Below, piece after piece: positions 17,328 through 27,395 of a stretch of DNA of 64,000 bases (its first letter is position 1; the number at the start of each line of letters is the position of its first letter). This DNA comes from Caecitellus pseudoparvulus (Eukaryota > Bigyra: Bicosoecida). The notes beneath the pieces are model-generated. The model had not been told where the DNA came from. It worked only from the letters and a program-made list of their open reading frames with translations, and ran no database searches. The stretch is from assembly GCA_965644315.1 (NCBI GenBank), contig CBFFRQ010000078.1, positions 1 through 64,000 of the forward strand, in the 5' to 3' direction. A program made the translations under genes and the position numbers.

Positions 17328-20300
17328 ATGCAAGGTGCGCTCAGCCACACCGCCCTTGAAGCGCTGCGCTCGGCAGACGTACACACCCCCCCCGCCGGCC
17401 CCTCCCATGCGCAGGCTTTGGCACCGTCAAGGCCGTGCTCAGCGGCGACACCGTCGTGCTGCTGGGCAACGCACCAGCTGGCAAGCGCCCCGCTGAGCTG
17501 CAGCTGAGCCTGGCCAGCCTGCAGGCGCCTCGCGTGTCCAGACACCCCAATGCGGCAGACGAGCCCTTTGGCTGGGCTGCCCGGGAGTTCCTGCGCAAGC
17601 TCGTTATCGGCCGCCCCGTCAAGTTCAAAGTGGAGTACTCCAACTCCTCCGGGCGCAAGTTCGGCGCCCTGTGGCTGCACAAGCCAGCGGCCGGTGAACC
17701 GACAGAGAACTTGGCCGTCACTGTCGCCCAGGCTGGCTGGGCCACTGTCGTCCCCGAAGCCGCCAGCAAGTTCGGCAAGAGCGGGGTGAGTGCGCCGGCA
17801 CTGCGCGTGGCGTTTCGCCGCGCGTTTCACCCCGCCATGTCAGTACCTTGGGCAGGCAATGCCTCGCCCAGGGGCGCCTGCCTCGACTAGCCCTGCACGT
17901 TTTCCGCTCTCTTGGTGCCTTTACAGGACTATGAGGCCATCGAGGCTGCTGCCGCCGCTGCAACTGCCGCTGGGCTGGGCCTGCACACGAGCGACGCCGC
18001 GCTGAAGGAGGCGACAGCCAGCCGCACGATTCAGTGGAAGCCCGAAGACCCTGCCGCCCTGGCCAAGGACCTGAAGGGCAAGGAGATCCCTGCCATCGTG
18101 GAGCAGGTCCGCGACGGCACCTGCCTGCGGTGCTACGTGCCCAGCATTGGCGTCATGGTAACGGTGCTGCTGGCTGGCGCTGCCGCACCACGTGTCGCAT
18201 ACGGCGCAGCAGCCTCAGGCGGCAAGTCCGACGCGGCGGCCCCTGCACCTGGCAGTGCAGCTGCCAAGGTGGCCGGCGGCAGTGGCGGTGGCGCCGCGTC
18301 CGGTCAGGCGCCGTTCGCGCTGGAGGCTGCCTTTTTCACAGAGAGCCGGCTGCTGCACCGCGACGTGACGTTGGTGGTGGGCGGCGCAGACAAGTTCCAC
18401 AACCTCGTCGGGCGCGTGGTGGTGCCACAGGGCGACATCTCCGCCGCCCTGCTCAAGGCAGGCCTCGCACGCGTCGCAGCGTGGAGCCTGCCCTTCACCA
18501 CGCCCGCCCACGGCGCCAGTCTGGCTGCCGCCGAGTCAGGCGCCAAAGCCTCCAAGCTGCGCCTGTGGGCGGGGTACACGGAACCCACCATCCAGGGCGC
18601 GAAACGCTTCACGGGCATGGTGCAGGAGGTGGTGTCAGGGGACTGCGTGGTGGTGAAGCCCACCGGCGCCGCTGCCCGGCGCATTTACCTGGCATCTGTC
18701 CGGGCACCCCGCCTCGCGGGGCGCTCCGGTAAGGACGAGCCGTGGGCACGGGAGGCGAAGGAGTTCCTGCGCAAGGCCCTCATCGGCCGCGTGGTGACTG
18801 TGGTGGTGGACTACACGCGCGACCCGCCACCTGGCAGCTCAGCCCAGGAGGTGCGTGCGCACGGCACCCTCACCACCACCTCCCGCAAGGGCGACCCTGT
18901 CAACGTCAGCGTGGACCTCGTGACTGCGGGGCTGGCTGAGTTGGCACGGCACCGCTCCGACGACCCCCGCGCCGCCTGCTACGAGGCTCTGCTGTTGGCC
19001 GAAGGCGAGGCCAAGGAGAAGAAACGCGGCCTGCACAGCGGCAAGAAGCCCTCCAGCCGACCACCCTTTGACATGTCTGGCGCCACCCCCGCCCAGGCTA
19101 AGGAGCAGCTGCCCTTCCTGCAGCGGGGGGGCGACCTCACCGCCATCGTGGACTACGTCTTCTCAGGGCACCGCTTCAAGCTCACCGTGCCCAAGCAGAA
19201 CGTGTCTCTCATCATGGCAGTCAGCGGCGTCAAGTGCCCCCACGCGCCCCGCCCGGGTCAGGCACCCGCCCCTCTGCCCACTGCCAAGGCCGCAGCTGGG
19301 GCAGCGGCAGCGGAGGCCGCTGGCGGGGCACCGTCCGAGGGTCGCCCCAGTGGTGGTGGCGGTGGTGGTGGGCGCGCACCTGAGCCGTGGGGTGCCGAAG
19401 CACGCACCTTTGCGCTGGAGAACTTGATGCAGCGCGAGGTGACGGTGCGTGTGGAGACGCTGGACCGCAACGGCAACGCACTGGGACACCTGTGGGTGGG
19501 CCACGGCGCCTCCAAGTCTCTGTGGGCGTGCGAGCTGCTGAACCTGGGTTTCGCGCAGACCATCCCTGCGGCAGCGGAGCGGTCCGACTTCGCCGCTGAG
19601 CTGTTCGCAGCGGAGGACGCAGCCAAGTTGGGGCGCAAGGGCATCTGGTACGCGCACGACCCTGCCGCTGCCGCCGCCGCCGCAGCCGCCAAGGCCAAGG
19701 CTGAGGGCGCCGTGGGCGACGGCGAGTCGGCCTTCCTGGGCATCACCGTGGTGGACGTGCAGAGCGGTGACTCCTTCGCCGCCCACGCCGACAGTGACTT
19801 GGAGGCGCTGGCGGCGGTGGAGGGCGCCCTGCGAGACATGAAGGCGGCCCACGGCACAGCGGGCGGCGTGCTGCCGTCGCCCCTGAAGCGGGGCTCCATG
19901 ATCGCTGCGCTGTTCGACGAGGGCAGTGGGCCCACCTGGTTCCGCGCTCGAGTCAACGACAGCCACATGGTGGACCTGCCCGACGGCAAGAAGGGCTACG
20001 ACCTTACCTTCATCGACTACGGCAACAGCGGCGTCCTGCCACTGTCCGCGCTGCGGGCACTGGACAACGTGCCCGCCCTGCTCACCACGCCGCCCGTGGC
20101 ACGCCTCTTCCGCCTGGCCTATGTCAAGGCGCCAGGTGTGGAGACGCAGTGGGGGCAGGCGGCAGGCCTGGCCCTGTCCCAGGCCGTCATGGGCCGCAAG
20201 CTCATCGCCAAGGTGTACACGCGGGAGGCAGAGACGAACCGCCTGGTGGCATCGCTGTTCGACGAGGCGGACCCCGTGTCTGTGAACGAGAACTTGCTGC

Positions 20301-20521
20301 GGCAGGGCCTGGTGCGCCTGGCCAAGCGTGAGTACCGCGCAGGCAAGGCGCGTGCCCAGGCGGCAGCGTCGCGGTCAGGCCCCGTCGGCGCCAACGCTGC
20401 TGACGAGTTGGACTTCCTGGCCCTGCTGTCCAAGGCTCAGGAAGAGGCGCGAGCAGGCCATGTGTCCATGTGGGTGCACGGCGACGTCGCGGACTCGGAC
20501 GACGAGCCGTCCCGAGCGTGA
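17328..20521 (+). CDS. SND1: Tudor staphylococcal nuclease (SND1/p100), three exons
   Basis: Multifunctional RNA-binding protein with RISC-, splicing- and stress-granule-associated roles: tandem staphylococcal-nuclease-like folds followed by a Tudor domain. Proposed exons are 17328-17334 (ATG CAA G), 17415-17785 and 17927-20521. The introns are 80 bp (GTGCGC...GCGCAG) and 141 bp (GTGAGT...TTACAG), and all phases agree. The product is 990 residues, against 910 in human, enlarged by Gly/Ala-rich linkers. It begins MQGFGTVKAVLSGDTVVL, aligning with the GIVKxVLSG start of SN1. SN-like units recur (EFLRKLVIG, EFLRKALIGR and similar). The Tudor domain at about 782-840 contains WFRARV and FIDYGNSG, which fit the aromatic cage for methyl-arginine, and a partial SN5 ends the protein. 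The 7-nt first exon is the least certain part. Confidence 0.93.
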
Positions 20522-20576
20522 GGGGTGTGTCCCCCCCCCCCGCGCACCCCAGCGCTCCCTGCGTCACGCAATGCAT

Positions 20577-22545
20577 TCAAGCCGGGCTGGAGCCTCCCTG
20601 CCCTTGCAGACGGGCCACCTGTGCTCTCAGCGCCGCCACCTCAGACTGCAGTGCCTCCACAGCGCGTGCCGAAGCGGCGATGCGCGCAGCCACCAGGTGC
20701 CGGCCCTCTGCCTGGGAGTAATACGGCAGACCCCGCATGGTGAGGGGGTCGCTGGAGGGCTGAGGGGGGATGTTGGGCGGGCTGGATGTGCCGCCTTCCC
20801 CCCGCCAACTGCCGCCGCTGCCTGCCGAGCCCCTGCCCTGGGCGGAGGTGGAGGCGGAGCCCCCCCGTGGGCTGCGGGGCATAGGCAGGCGGCTGGGGCT
20901 GCGCCTGTGCCCAACGGCGGCAGCGGGGCCACCGGCGGGGCCAGCGGTGGGGCCAGCGGCGGGGGCTTGGGAGGGTAGTGCCTCGTCGCCCCACACTTGT
21001 GCAGCCGTCTCGTGCCACCGGCGGCGGTCCACCCCCCCCTCCGCCGCCCGTGCCGCTTGGTACGAAGCGTAGGCTGAGGCGCCTGCAGCTGCCGTGGCGG
21101 CACGTGTGGCCTGCGAGACACGCCCAACGCCGTGTGACGTGCGGGTGGCCACTGTGCCGGGGGGGTGTCTGTGCCGCAGGCGCCGTGCACCTGCCCCTGC
21201 CACCACAGGGCGGACGTGCTGGGCAGTTTGGCGCGCCCGGATGAAGGGGCCGGAGGGGGGTGCAGACCCCCCTCCACGCCCCCCCCGCCCCCGCCCCTTG
21301 CGGGACCGAGGCCGCTCCAGCCCTGCCGCAGGCTTGGGCACACGGTACCGCATGCTGCGAATGGAGCCCTGGGCGGGGGCACCCCCCCTGCCCCCCTCCA
21401 TGAGGAAGGCACCCCCCTGCACCCCCCCTGCAGCCCCGTCACAACAGACATGCCCGCACCCCCCTGCCCAGCTGCACGCACGGCAAAGGCTCGACCGGGC
21501 GCCTGTCCCCCCCCCGTCGCCAACTGCAGCAGGCGCTGCCATGTGGGATCCTGCAACACATCCACTTGCGCCAGCGCCGCCGCACTCTGCACGGGCGAGC
21601 TGTGGCAGGCACTGGCCGCCGCCGCTGCCCGCTGGCGCAAGCTGGCGCTGTACGACCGCAGCGCTGCCGTGGCGGCGGCGGTGGCCTGGGGACTGGGCTG
21701 GCGGGGTGGCGAAGGACTGGGCGCTGGGGGTGGCGTCGCGGCCCGGGCCTGGGGGGACGTGGAGGCGGCTTGCTCGGGCGGCGGGACAGGCGGCTCAGGC
21801 GGTTGCTGTGTGGCCGCCCCTGCCTGCTCGTTCGTGCCGGCACTGGCCCTGCCGGGGCTGTGTCCACCCCCCCCTTCCTCCTCCTCCTCCTCGTCGCTGT
21901 CTGCCCAGGCTTTCAGGGCGGTGGTGGGTGTCATGGGGGGGGCACTCGGAGCGGGGGCGGGGGCGGTGTCTGCCGCCCCTCCAGGCGTGGACACCAGATC
22001 CCAGTCCATGCTGGATGTGCTGAGCTTGTACCGCCGGTGTCCAGGCGTGGTGCCCTTGGGCGAAGGCCCCTTCACGTCCTCCATGGAGATGCGGATGATG
22101 CCCTGCACGCCACGCTCACGGGCCTGCCGCACCGCTGCCGCCGCTGCCTGTGCCTGTGCAGCCGCCTCCAGCGCGCCCAGGGCGTGGGGGTCGGCGTCCC
22201 AGTCCTCGCCGGAGTCGGAGTCGCTGGCCAGAGGGGCCTTGGCCCGGGAGGTGGGTTGTGCTGCCACCGCCCGCTGCAGCGCCGCCGCCTCCGCCTTCGA
22301 TGCGCCCTCCACCGTCACACCGGGGCTGGGCCCGTCGGAGTCGGAGTCGTCGAAGCCCTGCATGAAGGAGTCCGCCTGGGCTGACTCCCAGGTCATGGTG
22401 GCGTAGTTCATGCGGGCGCCGTGCACGACAGCCGCCTCGCTCTGCGCCAGCTCAGACTGCGCTGCAGCAGCTTGCAGCCGCTGCTTTGCGGAGCCCGACA
22501 CGGGGAAGGCCGTGCCGGACAAGTCATCGGAATCACTGTCACTGT
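20577..22545 (-). CDS. Unknown Asp/Ser- and Pro-rich protein, multi-exon, 5' end unresolved
   Basis: A long open frame begins at a strong acceptor (TTTGTTTCAG ending at 22546) and encodes SDSDSDD-type acidic clusters, Ala-rich helices and Pro-rich linkers down to about 21482, where a GTGCGT donor lies. A different frame then appears coding: a segment near 21354, and one from about 21171 that ends in a short coiled coil (VEALQSEVAALRAQVARLQ) at stop 20577-20579. The protein therefore needs at least three exons, but I could not make every junction phase agree. An upstream exon starting ATG near 22700 (MRGMAQSERK, then GTGAGG) is attractive but out of phase with the acceptor. No known domain is recognised. 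It is convergent with Tudor-SN (55-bp gap). Confidence 0.55.
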
Positions 22546-22730
22546 CTGAAACAAATCTATCCAAAGCCCCGGCTGGATCCTGGTCTCCCTGGGACGGCGA
22601 AATGGTGATGGGTGCCCCTGCACTGCAAACGAAACGTGAAACGCCCCGCGCCCAGGCCCCCGCTCCTCACCTTGCGCTCGGACTGCGCCATTCCACGCAT
22701 AGGGGGGCAGAAAAGAGGAACCTTGAATCC

Positions 22731-23390
22731 AAACTACGTCTCCCAAAACAAATCGGTTCACGGCCACGTCTTTCCCACGGCTGACCCACGCCGCGCCGGA
22801 AGCAGGGTTGCCCTTTCAACCCCTCACGCCACTGCCACAAGCGTGCAGCGCGCCGGCACCCACCTGGGCACAGCGAAGCATGGGGCAGGAGCCCTCGCGA
22901 TGCGCAGTGGACATGAGGTTGTGAGTGCAGGATTGAACATGAAAAATTGTCATTTCCATGCGATCGGATTGTCAAGTCCGCACATCCGCTCAAACTGCTC
23001 TCAACACAAGCAGGCGGCGAACGGGGCTACCTCTCATCTATCTATTCTTGGCCCTTGCTGGGCGCGGATGTGGATCACCCGCGGGTCAGCCCCATACTTT
23101 CAACTCGGCGGAGCAGTTGCAGAGCCAAGCACCGCTCGGACCGCCTGTATGTGCCCAGGGAAGCAAGCACTCAGCCCAGGCGCCTTCGCTGGGCGCCAAG
23201 CGCCTACCGGGGCCCCCTGTCCACTGCCCAGCTTTCGCACAAAACACACACAACTCGCATCGGACAGACTAGGCTCGCCCTCTCGGAGACGGTGACTCCC
23301 TTTGCCCCCAGCCCCAGTGCCACGTGCTGCAGGCAGCGCTTGGGCTTTGCGCCACGCACCACTCCGGCACCAGGCAACACCCTCCTCACC
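22731..23390. promoter_or_regulatory. Divergent upstream region of the unknown gene and the tepsin-like gene
   Basis: About 660 bp with locally lower GC near 22930-22990. Short frames here have no protein-like composition. No tRNA, snRNA or repeat was recognised. Confidence 0.35.
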
Positions 23391-25176
23391 ATGAACAAGA
23401 CCACGGTGAACAAGGCCCTCACGGCCGATGAGAAACCCACCCCAGGGTACCTGTACAAGGAGATTGCTGGTGCGTGGGCGGCTGCAGGCGACCAGGTGGC
23501 CGTGGGCAGTGCAGGCGCAGACAGAGGCACTGCACCAGCGCACACGCCCGCCACGCCGCTGACCTGCCAGACATGACACACGCCAGCATCCAGGACTGCG
23601 AGAAGCTGGCCACTCTGCTCATCGCCCGTCTGGCCAAGAACGACTGCAACGTCAAGTACAAGACCTTGCTGGTGATCAAGGTGCGCGCGGCGGGCTCGGC
23701 GTGGCGTGGCTTGCTTCCGCACCTTGCCCCCCTGCCTGCACAGCACGTGGCACGCCTGGGCCGCTCAGAGTTCAAGCGCCTCATGCAGCGCCAAGTGGAC
23801 ACACTCAAGCAGAACTTGCGTGCGTTTGCAGCGCTGGCGCCGGCACCTCCCTCGCCAGTGCGCCTCCACCCTCTCCCGCGTCGAGCCGCTGTGCACAGAG
23901 TTCAGGGGGCCACCTCATCCGCTCAAGGGGGACGCCCCCAACAAGCGCGTGCGAGACACTGCAGAGGAAGCCATCAAGGCGGTGTTCGAGTCCGAGTCTG
24001 CCTCCACCGCGCAGTCGGCTGCCGTGGCGAGCCGCATGACTGGCCTCGGCTCGGACGGTACCACGTCAGCCGCAGCTGGCGCCGCAGCAGCCTCCCCCGC
24101 CCCTGCTCCCGTACGAGGCGGCGGCGTCATGCGCAGCACAGCTTCCCCCGCCTCTGGCGGCAGCGGCATGGCAGCCGTGGGCAACTACTCCCCCAAGGCC
24201 AAGCCAGCCGGTGGCGGCATGCTTGGCGCCGTGAAGGGCCTCTTCTCCCGGGCGACGGGGAAAGGCACCCCCCCTCCCGTCTCAGGCGTCACGAACCGAG
24301 GCCCCACAGCCCGAGGTGGTGCAGGGGCGTATGCTGGCCCGTCAGTCACCAGCACCGGAGGCAGCACCGGCAGGTCCGGTGCCAGCTCCATGGCCCGGGG
24401 CGGCGGACCCGGTGCCCGGCGGGGCGTTGGCTCCGTCGGCGGCGTGTGGGGCGTCGCAGGCACGTCTTCGCCCGGCGGCGTCGGCGCTGGCGCCTCTGAC
24501 GGCGAGTACGAGCGAGGGCTCGTGGCAGACGTCACGGCACCCGGCGGCGTCCGCCCTGTCCCTGACGCAGCCAAGCTACGAGCCTTCGTCACGGCGGCAC
24601 AGACCTTGGAGCCAGTGCGTCTGGCTGCCCTTCTGGACGAACGCCTCACTCACGAGAGCTGGCAAGTGGTGACCAAGGCGCTGCTGGTCGTGCAGGCTCT
24701 GGTGCAGGCACCCGGCTGTGCTCAGCACAAGGCTCACCTGGCCGACCACTGTGACGAAATCCTCGCCCTGCACGACGACGCGACGCGGGAGTCAGTGCGC
24801 AAGGCGGCGGCCCAGACGCTGAGCGCTCTGGGCGTGGACTACTCTGGCGCCCCTGCCGCTGGCGGGGGGGGCGGGGGAGACGACCTGCTTGGCTTCGGAG
24901 CCCCTGCCCCCGCCCCCGCTGAGGCACCAACTGCTGAAGATGAGGACATCTTTGGCGGCATGAGCTTCGGAACCCCGGCGCCGGCACCAGCACCTGCGCC
25001 AGCGCCTGCAGCAGGCGGGGATGATTTTTTCGGCGGCATGAGCTTTGGCGCACCAGCGCCTGCACCCGCACCAACCCCCGCAGCGTCGGGCTTCACCTTC
25101 AATGCGCCTGCACCCGCAGATTCACCCGCCCCTGCTCCAGCAGCATCTGGCTTCAGCTTCACTGCTCCTGCCCCTA

Positions 25177-25207
<31 letters not shown>

Positions 25208-25538
25208 CCCCGCCCCCGCTCCCATCAACTTGGCTGAGCTGTACTCATCCAGCACCCCTGTCGGAGAGACGGGCCAATCAAGCACTCCTGGTGTGTCCCC
25301 ACCCACAGTCCCGCCTGCCTCTGGAGGCTTTTCCTTTGCGTCCGCTGGGCAGGGGGCCGCACCCTCACCTGCGCCATCTGCGGCAGTTGGAGGCTTCAGT
25401 TTCACTGCTCCAGCGCCAGCACCGGCACCAGCGCCAGCAGGGACAACACTGGCTTCGGGCGCATCGACAAGGACCCAGGCGCCTGCCCCCGCCCCTGCCC
25501 CTGCAGACCCGTTTGCTGGACTCATGGGGGACCTGTGA
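23391..25538 (+). CDS. Tepsin/MTV1-like ENTH protein (AP-4 accessory protein), four exons
   Basis: Exons are 23391-23469, 23571-23680, 23744-23819 and 23899-25538, with donors GTGCGT, GTGCGC and GTGCGT, CAG acceptors, and consistent phases; the product is 634 residues. The N-terminal ENTH domain (about 1-135) contains TPGYLYKEIADMTH and FRGPPHPLKG, matching tepsin (CPGYLFEEIA..., FAGPPDPLHG) rather than epsin. A second helical domain at about 306-404 (LEPVRLAALLDERLTHESW) fits the tepsin VHS-like domain. The Pro/Ala-rich tail carries repeated hydrophobic motifs: DDLLGFG, DIFGGMSFG, DFFGGMSFG and the terminal DPFAGLMGDL. These are close to the LFxG[ML]x[LV] motif by which tepsin binds the AP-4 beta appendage. 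The predicted role is in AP-4 coated vesicle transport at the trans-Golgi. Plant MTV1 is the other plausible namesake. Confidence 0.88.
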
Positions 25539-25803
25539 TATGCTCACACTCGCTAAATGCATCCAAGGTGCAGGAAGACATGTTCGTGCTTTGAACCGAA
25601 GCGAAGCAGTCGCCCAACGGGAAGTCAAAGGCAAACAAGCTGGTTTCAGATATGCTACAGGCACTTCATGAATTCTGGCCCAGTGCATCACTCAACGCCA
25701 GCGGGTTGTGCGTATTGGGCGTGGGGTGTGTGTTGGGTGGTGGGGTGGTGGTGGGTGTGGCGGGGTGGGACGGCGAGGTGTGTTGGGTGGGCGAGGGGTG
25801 ACG

Positions 25804-25808
25804 AAAAA
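25804..25808 (-). terminator. Pol III terminator of 5S copy 1
   Basis: TTTTT on the minus strand, four nucleotides past the 5S 3' end (GATTC between). Confidence 0.85.
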
Positions 25809-25812
25809 GAAT

Positions 25813-25930
25813 CAGCAGTACTCGGGATTCCCGTGTAGTCCCCTACCACAGTACTAACCGAGCTCGGCCCAGCTTGGCTTCCGGGTGCGGAATGGATCCG
25901 GGCATATCCTGGGCGATGTGACCGCTGCTG
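25813..25930 (-). rRNA. 5S ribosomal RNA, copy 1
   Basis: The minus strand reads as a eukaryotic 5S rRNA of 118 nt. The terminal helix pairs CAGCAG with CTGCTG. Conserved core segments include GGAAGCCAAGCTGGGC and GGTTAGTACT, with GGGAATCCCGAGTACT near the 3' end. The internal promoter (A box/C box) lies within the gene. Transcription by Pol III would end at the T-run just after the 3' end. Confidence 0.95.
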
Positions 25931-26099
25931 AGGGTGAGCCACCCGCCACACACCTTGAGGCCGCAGAGCAGACGGCAGGCCCCCAGCAGTGCAGCGGGCG
26001 CCGCACCGGCCCACGTCGCTACACCACACCTCCACCCACGGCCTGGCCCACTGCCTGCCACACCCGCATGGTGGGCCACCCCTGCCATGACGTGCCGTG

Positions 26100-26141
26100 C
26101 CCATGTGGCTGCAGGGTGTTCGGCGTGTGCAGCCACATGGG
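26100..26141. other. Perfect 14-bp inverted repeat in 5S spacer, unit 1
   Basis: CCCATGTGGCTGCA and its exact reverse complement flank a 14-nt loop. A stable hairpin or cruciform is possible in the non-transcribed spacer. Confidence 0.8.
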
Positions 26142-26304
26142 CGCAGGCGGCTGACAGGCGGGCGGGCCACGGCATGTGGAGAGTTGGAGTGTAGAATGGT
26201 GGTGGAGGTGAGGTGGGAAGGATGCTGTGTGTGTTGGGTGGTGGGGTGGTGGTGGGTGTGGCGGGGTGGGGCGTCGAGGTGTGTTGGGTGGGCGAGGGGT
26301 GACG

Positions 26305-26309
26305 AAAAA
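26305..26309 (-). terminator. Pol III terminator of 5S copy 2
   Basis: TTTTT on the minus strand at the same offset as in copy 1. Confidence 0.85.
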
Positions 26310-26313
26310 GAAT

Positions 26314-26431
26314 CAGCAGTACTCGGGATTCCCGTGTAGTCCCCTACCACAGTACTAACCGAGCTCGGCCCAGCTTGGCTTCCGGGTGCGGAATGGATCC
26401 GGGCATATCCTGGGCGATGTGACCGCTGCTG
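26314..26431 (-). rRNA. 5S ribosomal RNA, copy 2
   Basis: Identical to copy 1 over all 118 nt and offset by 501 bp. It has the same terminal helix and the same downstream T-run. Confidence 0.95.
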
Positions 26432-26600
26432 AGGGTGAGCCACCCGCCACACACCTTGAGGCCGCAGAGCAGACGGCGAGCCCCCTGCAGTGCAGTGGGC
26501 GCTGCACCGGCCCACGTCGCCACACCACACCTCCACCCACGGCCTGGCCCACTGCCTGCCACACCCGCATGGTGGGCCACCCCTGCCATGACGTGCCGTG

Positions 26601-26642
26601 CCCATGTGGCTGCAGGGTGTTCTGCGTGTGCAGCCACATGGG
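26601..26642. other. Perfect 14-bp inverted repeat in 5S spacer, unit 2
   Basis: The same arms as in unit 1; the only difference is one loop base (TTCGG versus TTCTG). The third, truncated spacer lacks this element. Confidence 0.8.
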
Positions 26643-26808
26643 CGCAGGCGGCTGACAGGCGGGCGGGCCACGGCATGTGGAGAGTTGGAGTGTAGAATGG
26701 TGGTGGAGGTGAGGTGGGAAGGATGCTGTGTGTGTTGGGTGGTGGGGTGGGACGGCGAGGTGTGGCGGGGTGGGACGGCGAGGTGTGTTGGGTGGGCGAG
26801 GGGTGACG

Positions 26809-26813
26809 AAAAA
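26809..26813 (-). terminator. Pol III terminator of 5S copy 3
   Basis: TTTTT on the minus strand at the same offset as in copies 1 and 2. Confidence 0.85.
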
Positions 26814-26817
26814 GAAT

Positions 26818-26935
26818 CAGCAGTACTCGGGATTCCCGTGTAGTCCCCTACCACAGTACTAACCGAGCTCGGCCCAGCTTGGCTTCCGGGTGCGGAATGG
26901 ATCCGGGCATATCCTGGGCGATGTGACCGCTGCTG
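26818..26935 (-). rRNA. 5S ribosomal RNA, copy 3
   Basis: Identical to the other two copies over 118 nt. Its upstream spacer is the truncated one, cut at 27051, so this copy has only about 116 bp of array-type 5' flank. Confidence 0.95.
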
Positions 26936-27051
26936 GGGGTGAGCCACCCGCCACACACCATGAGGCCGCAGAGCAGACGGCAGGCCCCCTGCAGTGCAGT
27001 GGGCGCCGCACCGGCCCACGTCGCCACACCACACCCCTGCCCACGGCCTGG

Positions 27052-27395
27052 TGTTTTTCTTGAAAAAGGGGCCCAGATTTTTACCAGGAATCAGTTTTCA
27101 GTGCTTGAGGCCTTGTCTTGGGGTCAGGTGTGAGCGCTGTTCCGATCTCCGACGAGCATGTAGCTCATGTCAGCACCGGGATGATTCACAGCTCCATTCT
27201 TGCCCGACTTGTACAGCGCGAGAGTGGCCATAAGAACACAATGACACCGACTTGCCGATCAGGTGCATGTTTTTGCATTCACAAGGTGCCTGGACACTGG
27301 GCTCTTGGCCATATGGCCAGGCGGTGGTTGCCGATGGTGGCATGAGAAAGCAAGCCAAGGGGGGGAGGGGTATGAAGAGACCGCTGATAGTGACA
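27052..27395. other. Unassigned AT-richer segment between the 5S array and the NADPH oxidase stop
   Basis: It is single-copy within the window and begins exactly where 5S spacer homology stops, with a small T-run/A-run inverted repeat (TTTTTC..GAAAAA) at the junction. It should contain the 3' UTR of the oxidase. No RNA gene or reading frame is convincing. Confidence 0.4.

Larger units (their letters stand above)
25725..27051. repeat. Tandem 5S rDNA array, unit about 501-504 bp, two full units plus a truncated one
   Basis: The unit consists of a 118-nt 5S gene and a non-transcribed spacer of about 385 bp. The 5S copies are identical, while the spacers differ by a few substitutions and a G/T-rich indel near 26750. 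Homology starts abruptly near 25725 and ends at 27051 inside the third spacer. The flanks (tepsin-like gene 3' side and NADPH oxidase 3' side) are unrelated to the array. Confidence 0.9.

Noticed and set aside
25688-27034. 448-aa minus-strand frame and several short plus frames across the 5S array
   Set aside because: They run through three 5S rRNA genes and their spacers. Their repetitiveness comes from the rDNA unit, not from a protein.
27070-27130. Possible U5-like or other snRNA tail next to the 5S array
   Set aside because: A short GAGGCCTTG-type match only; the conserved U5 loop and a proper Sm site are absent.
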